The translations under genes were made by a program, and so were the position numbers. Shown piece after piece: positions 13,754 through 14,249 of a DNA stretch of 14,249 bases (positions are counted from its first letter, which is position 1; every line of letters starts with the position of its first letter). Source of the DNA: JBNKVT01 sp050299335 (lineage in GTDB: Bacteria; Pseudomonadota; Alphaproteobacteria; Rhodobacterales; Rhodobacteraceae). The notes beneath the pieces were generated by a model. The model ran no database searches. It was given only the letters and a program-made list of their open reading frames with translations, and was not told the DNA's origin. The DNA is taken from NCBI GenBank assembly GCA_050299335.1, contig JBNKVT010000047.1:1-14249 (forward strand). The letters run 5' to 3'.

Positions 13754-14249
13754 TCAGCCACCCATGGTCTTGGCAACCTCGGCGGCGAAATCCTCTTCTT
13801 CCTTCTCGATCCCCTCGCCGACCTCGAGCCGGACATAAACAGTGATCTCGACGCCGGCTTCCTTGGCCGCCGCCCCGACGGTGACATCGGGATTGATGAC
13901 GAACTGCTGGTTCACAAGGGTGACTTCCTTGTAGAACTTCTGCATCCGGCCCTTGATCATGTTCTCGATGATGTTCTCGGGCTTGCCGCTTTCGCGCGCC
14001 TGCTCGGTCAGCACGTTCTTCTCGCGCTCGACAAGCGCGGGATCGAGATCGGCTTCGGACAGCGAGGCCGGGTTGGTCGCGGCGATATGCATGGCGAGCT
14101 GCTTGCCGAAGGCGGCGAGCTTTTCGGCATCGCCGTCGGACTTCAATGCCACCAGCACCCCGATCTTGCCGAGGCCGGGCGCGGTGGCCGCGTGGATGTA
14201 GCTCGCTAGGACCCCGCCATCGGCCGACAGCGAGGCGGCGCGGCGGAGA
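13754..14249 (-). CDS. tsf: Elongation factor Ts, C-terminal part (5' end outside window)
   Basis: EF-Ts exchanges GDP for GTP on EF-Tu. About 164 C-terminal residues are visible. They run from ADGGVLASYIHAATAPGLGK, the start of a core subdomain, through VALKSDGDAEK and LAMHIAATNP, then ENMIKGRMQKFYKEVTLVNQ and a final FAAEVAKTMGG. These blocks are characteristic of the dimerisation core and C-terminal helix of the family. The reading frame is open to the window edge, with no start seen, so the N-terminal EF-Tu-binding domain lies to the right. rpsB would be expected further upstream. A terminator hairpin follows the stop, separating this gene from pyrH transcriptionally. Confidence 0.96.
   Translation of the reverse strand, partial: LRRAASLSADGGVLASYIHAATAPGLGKIGVLVALKSDGDAEKLAAFGKQLAMHIAATNPASLSEADLDPALVEREKNVLTEQARESGKPENIIENMIKGRMQKFYKEVTLVNQQFVINPDVTVGAAAKEAGVEITVYVRLEVGEGIEKEEEDFAAEVAKTMGG

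Overview
The window looks like a chromosomal segment from an alphaproteobacterium of the order Rhodobacterales. Three things suggest this: the DNA is GC-rich (roughly 60-70% over most coding stretches), UDP-diacylglucosamine hydrolysis is assigned to LpxI rather than LpxH, and the gene order pyrH-frr-uppS-cdsA-dxr-rseP-bamA-skp-fabZ-lpxA-lpxI-lpxB is the classic alphaproteobacterial envelope-biogenesis cluster. The genus cannot be fixed by eye.

Layout. At the left edge (1-134) is the 5' end of an insertion-sequence transposase, IS5-like by its N-terminal motif, which runs off the window. Next comes about 225 bp of nested, AT-richer palindromes (135-361). The last bases of this block supply the stop codon of lpxB. 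From 361 to 12217 twelve genes lie head to tail on the minus strand, so transcription runs from pyrH (right) to lpxB (left). Most junctions overlap or are separated by 0-21 nt, with one 76-nt gap between rseP and bamA. This reads as one long operon or a few coupled units.

Right of pyrH the conserved tsf-pyrH neighbourhood is interrupted by about 1.5 kb. This holds two small plus-strand genes for four-helix membrane proteins (12391-12897 and 13270-13749). They share a C-terminal motif and look like diverged tandem paralogues. A second palindrome-rich spacer with sequence words in common with the left one lies between them. At the right edge tsf (EF-Ts) enters on the minus strand, truncated by the window. 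It converges on the second membrane-protein gene with a 4-nt gap, and its GC-rich terminator hairpin lies inside the coding end of that gene.

How the genes fit together. EF-Ts and ribosome recycling factor serve translation, and PyrH makes UDP for nucleotide and UDP-sugar pools. Dxr feeds isoprenoid synthesis and UppS makes the undecaprenyl carrier. CdsA makes CDP-diacylglycerol for phospholipids. RseP is the intramembrane protease of envelope stress or regulated proteolysis. BamA and Skp insert and chaperone outer-membrane proteins. FabZ supplies the fatty-acid elongation intermediates from which the hydroxyacyl-ACP substrates of LpxA derive. LpxA, LpxI and LpxB perform three early lipid A steps. 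lpxD is not in this window.

I do not see a defence system, CRISPR array, secretion cluster or other clearly novel machinery. The points most worth a second look are the palindromic spacers, the paralogous membrane-protein pair, the terminator embedded in a convergent coding end, and a GC dip covering the C-terminal two thirds of rseP.
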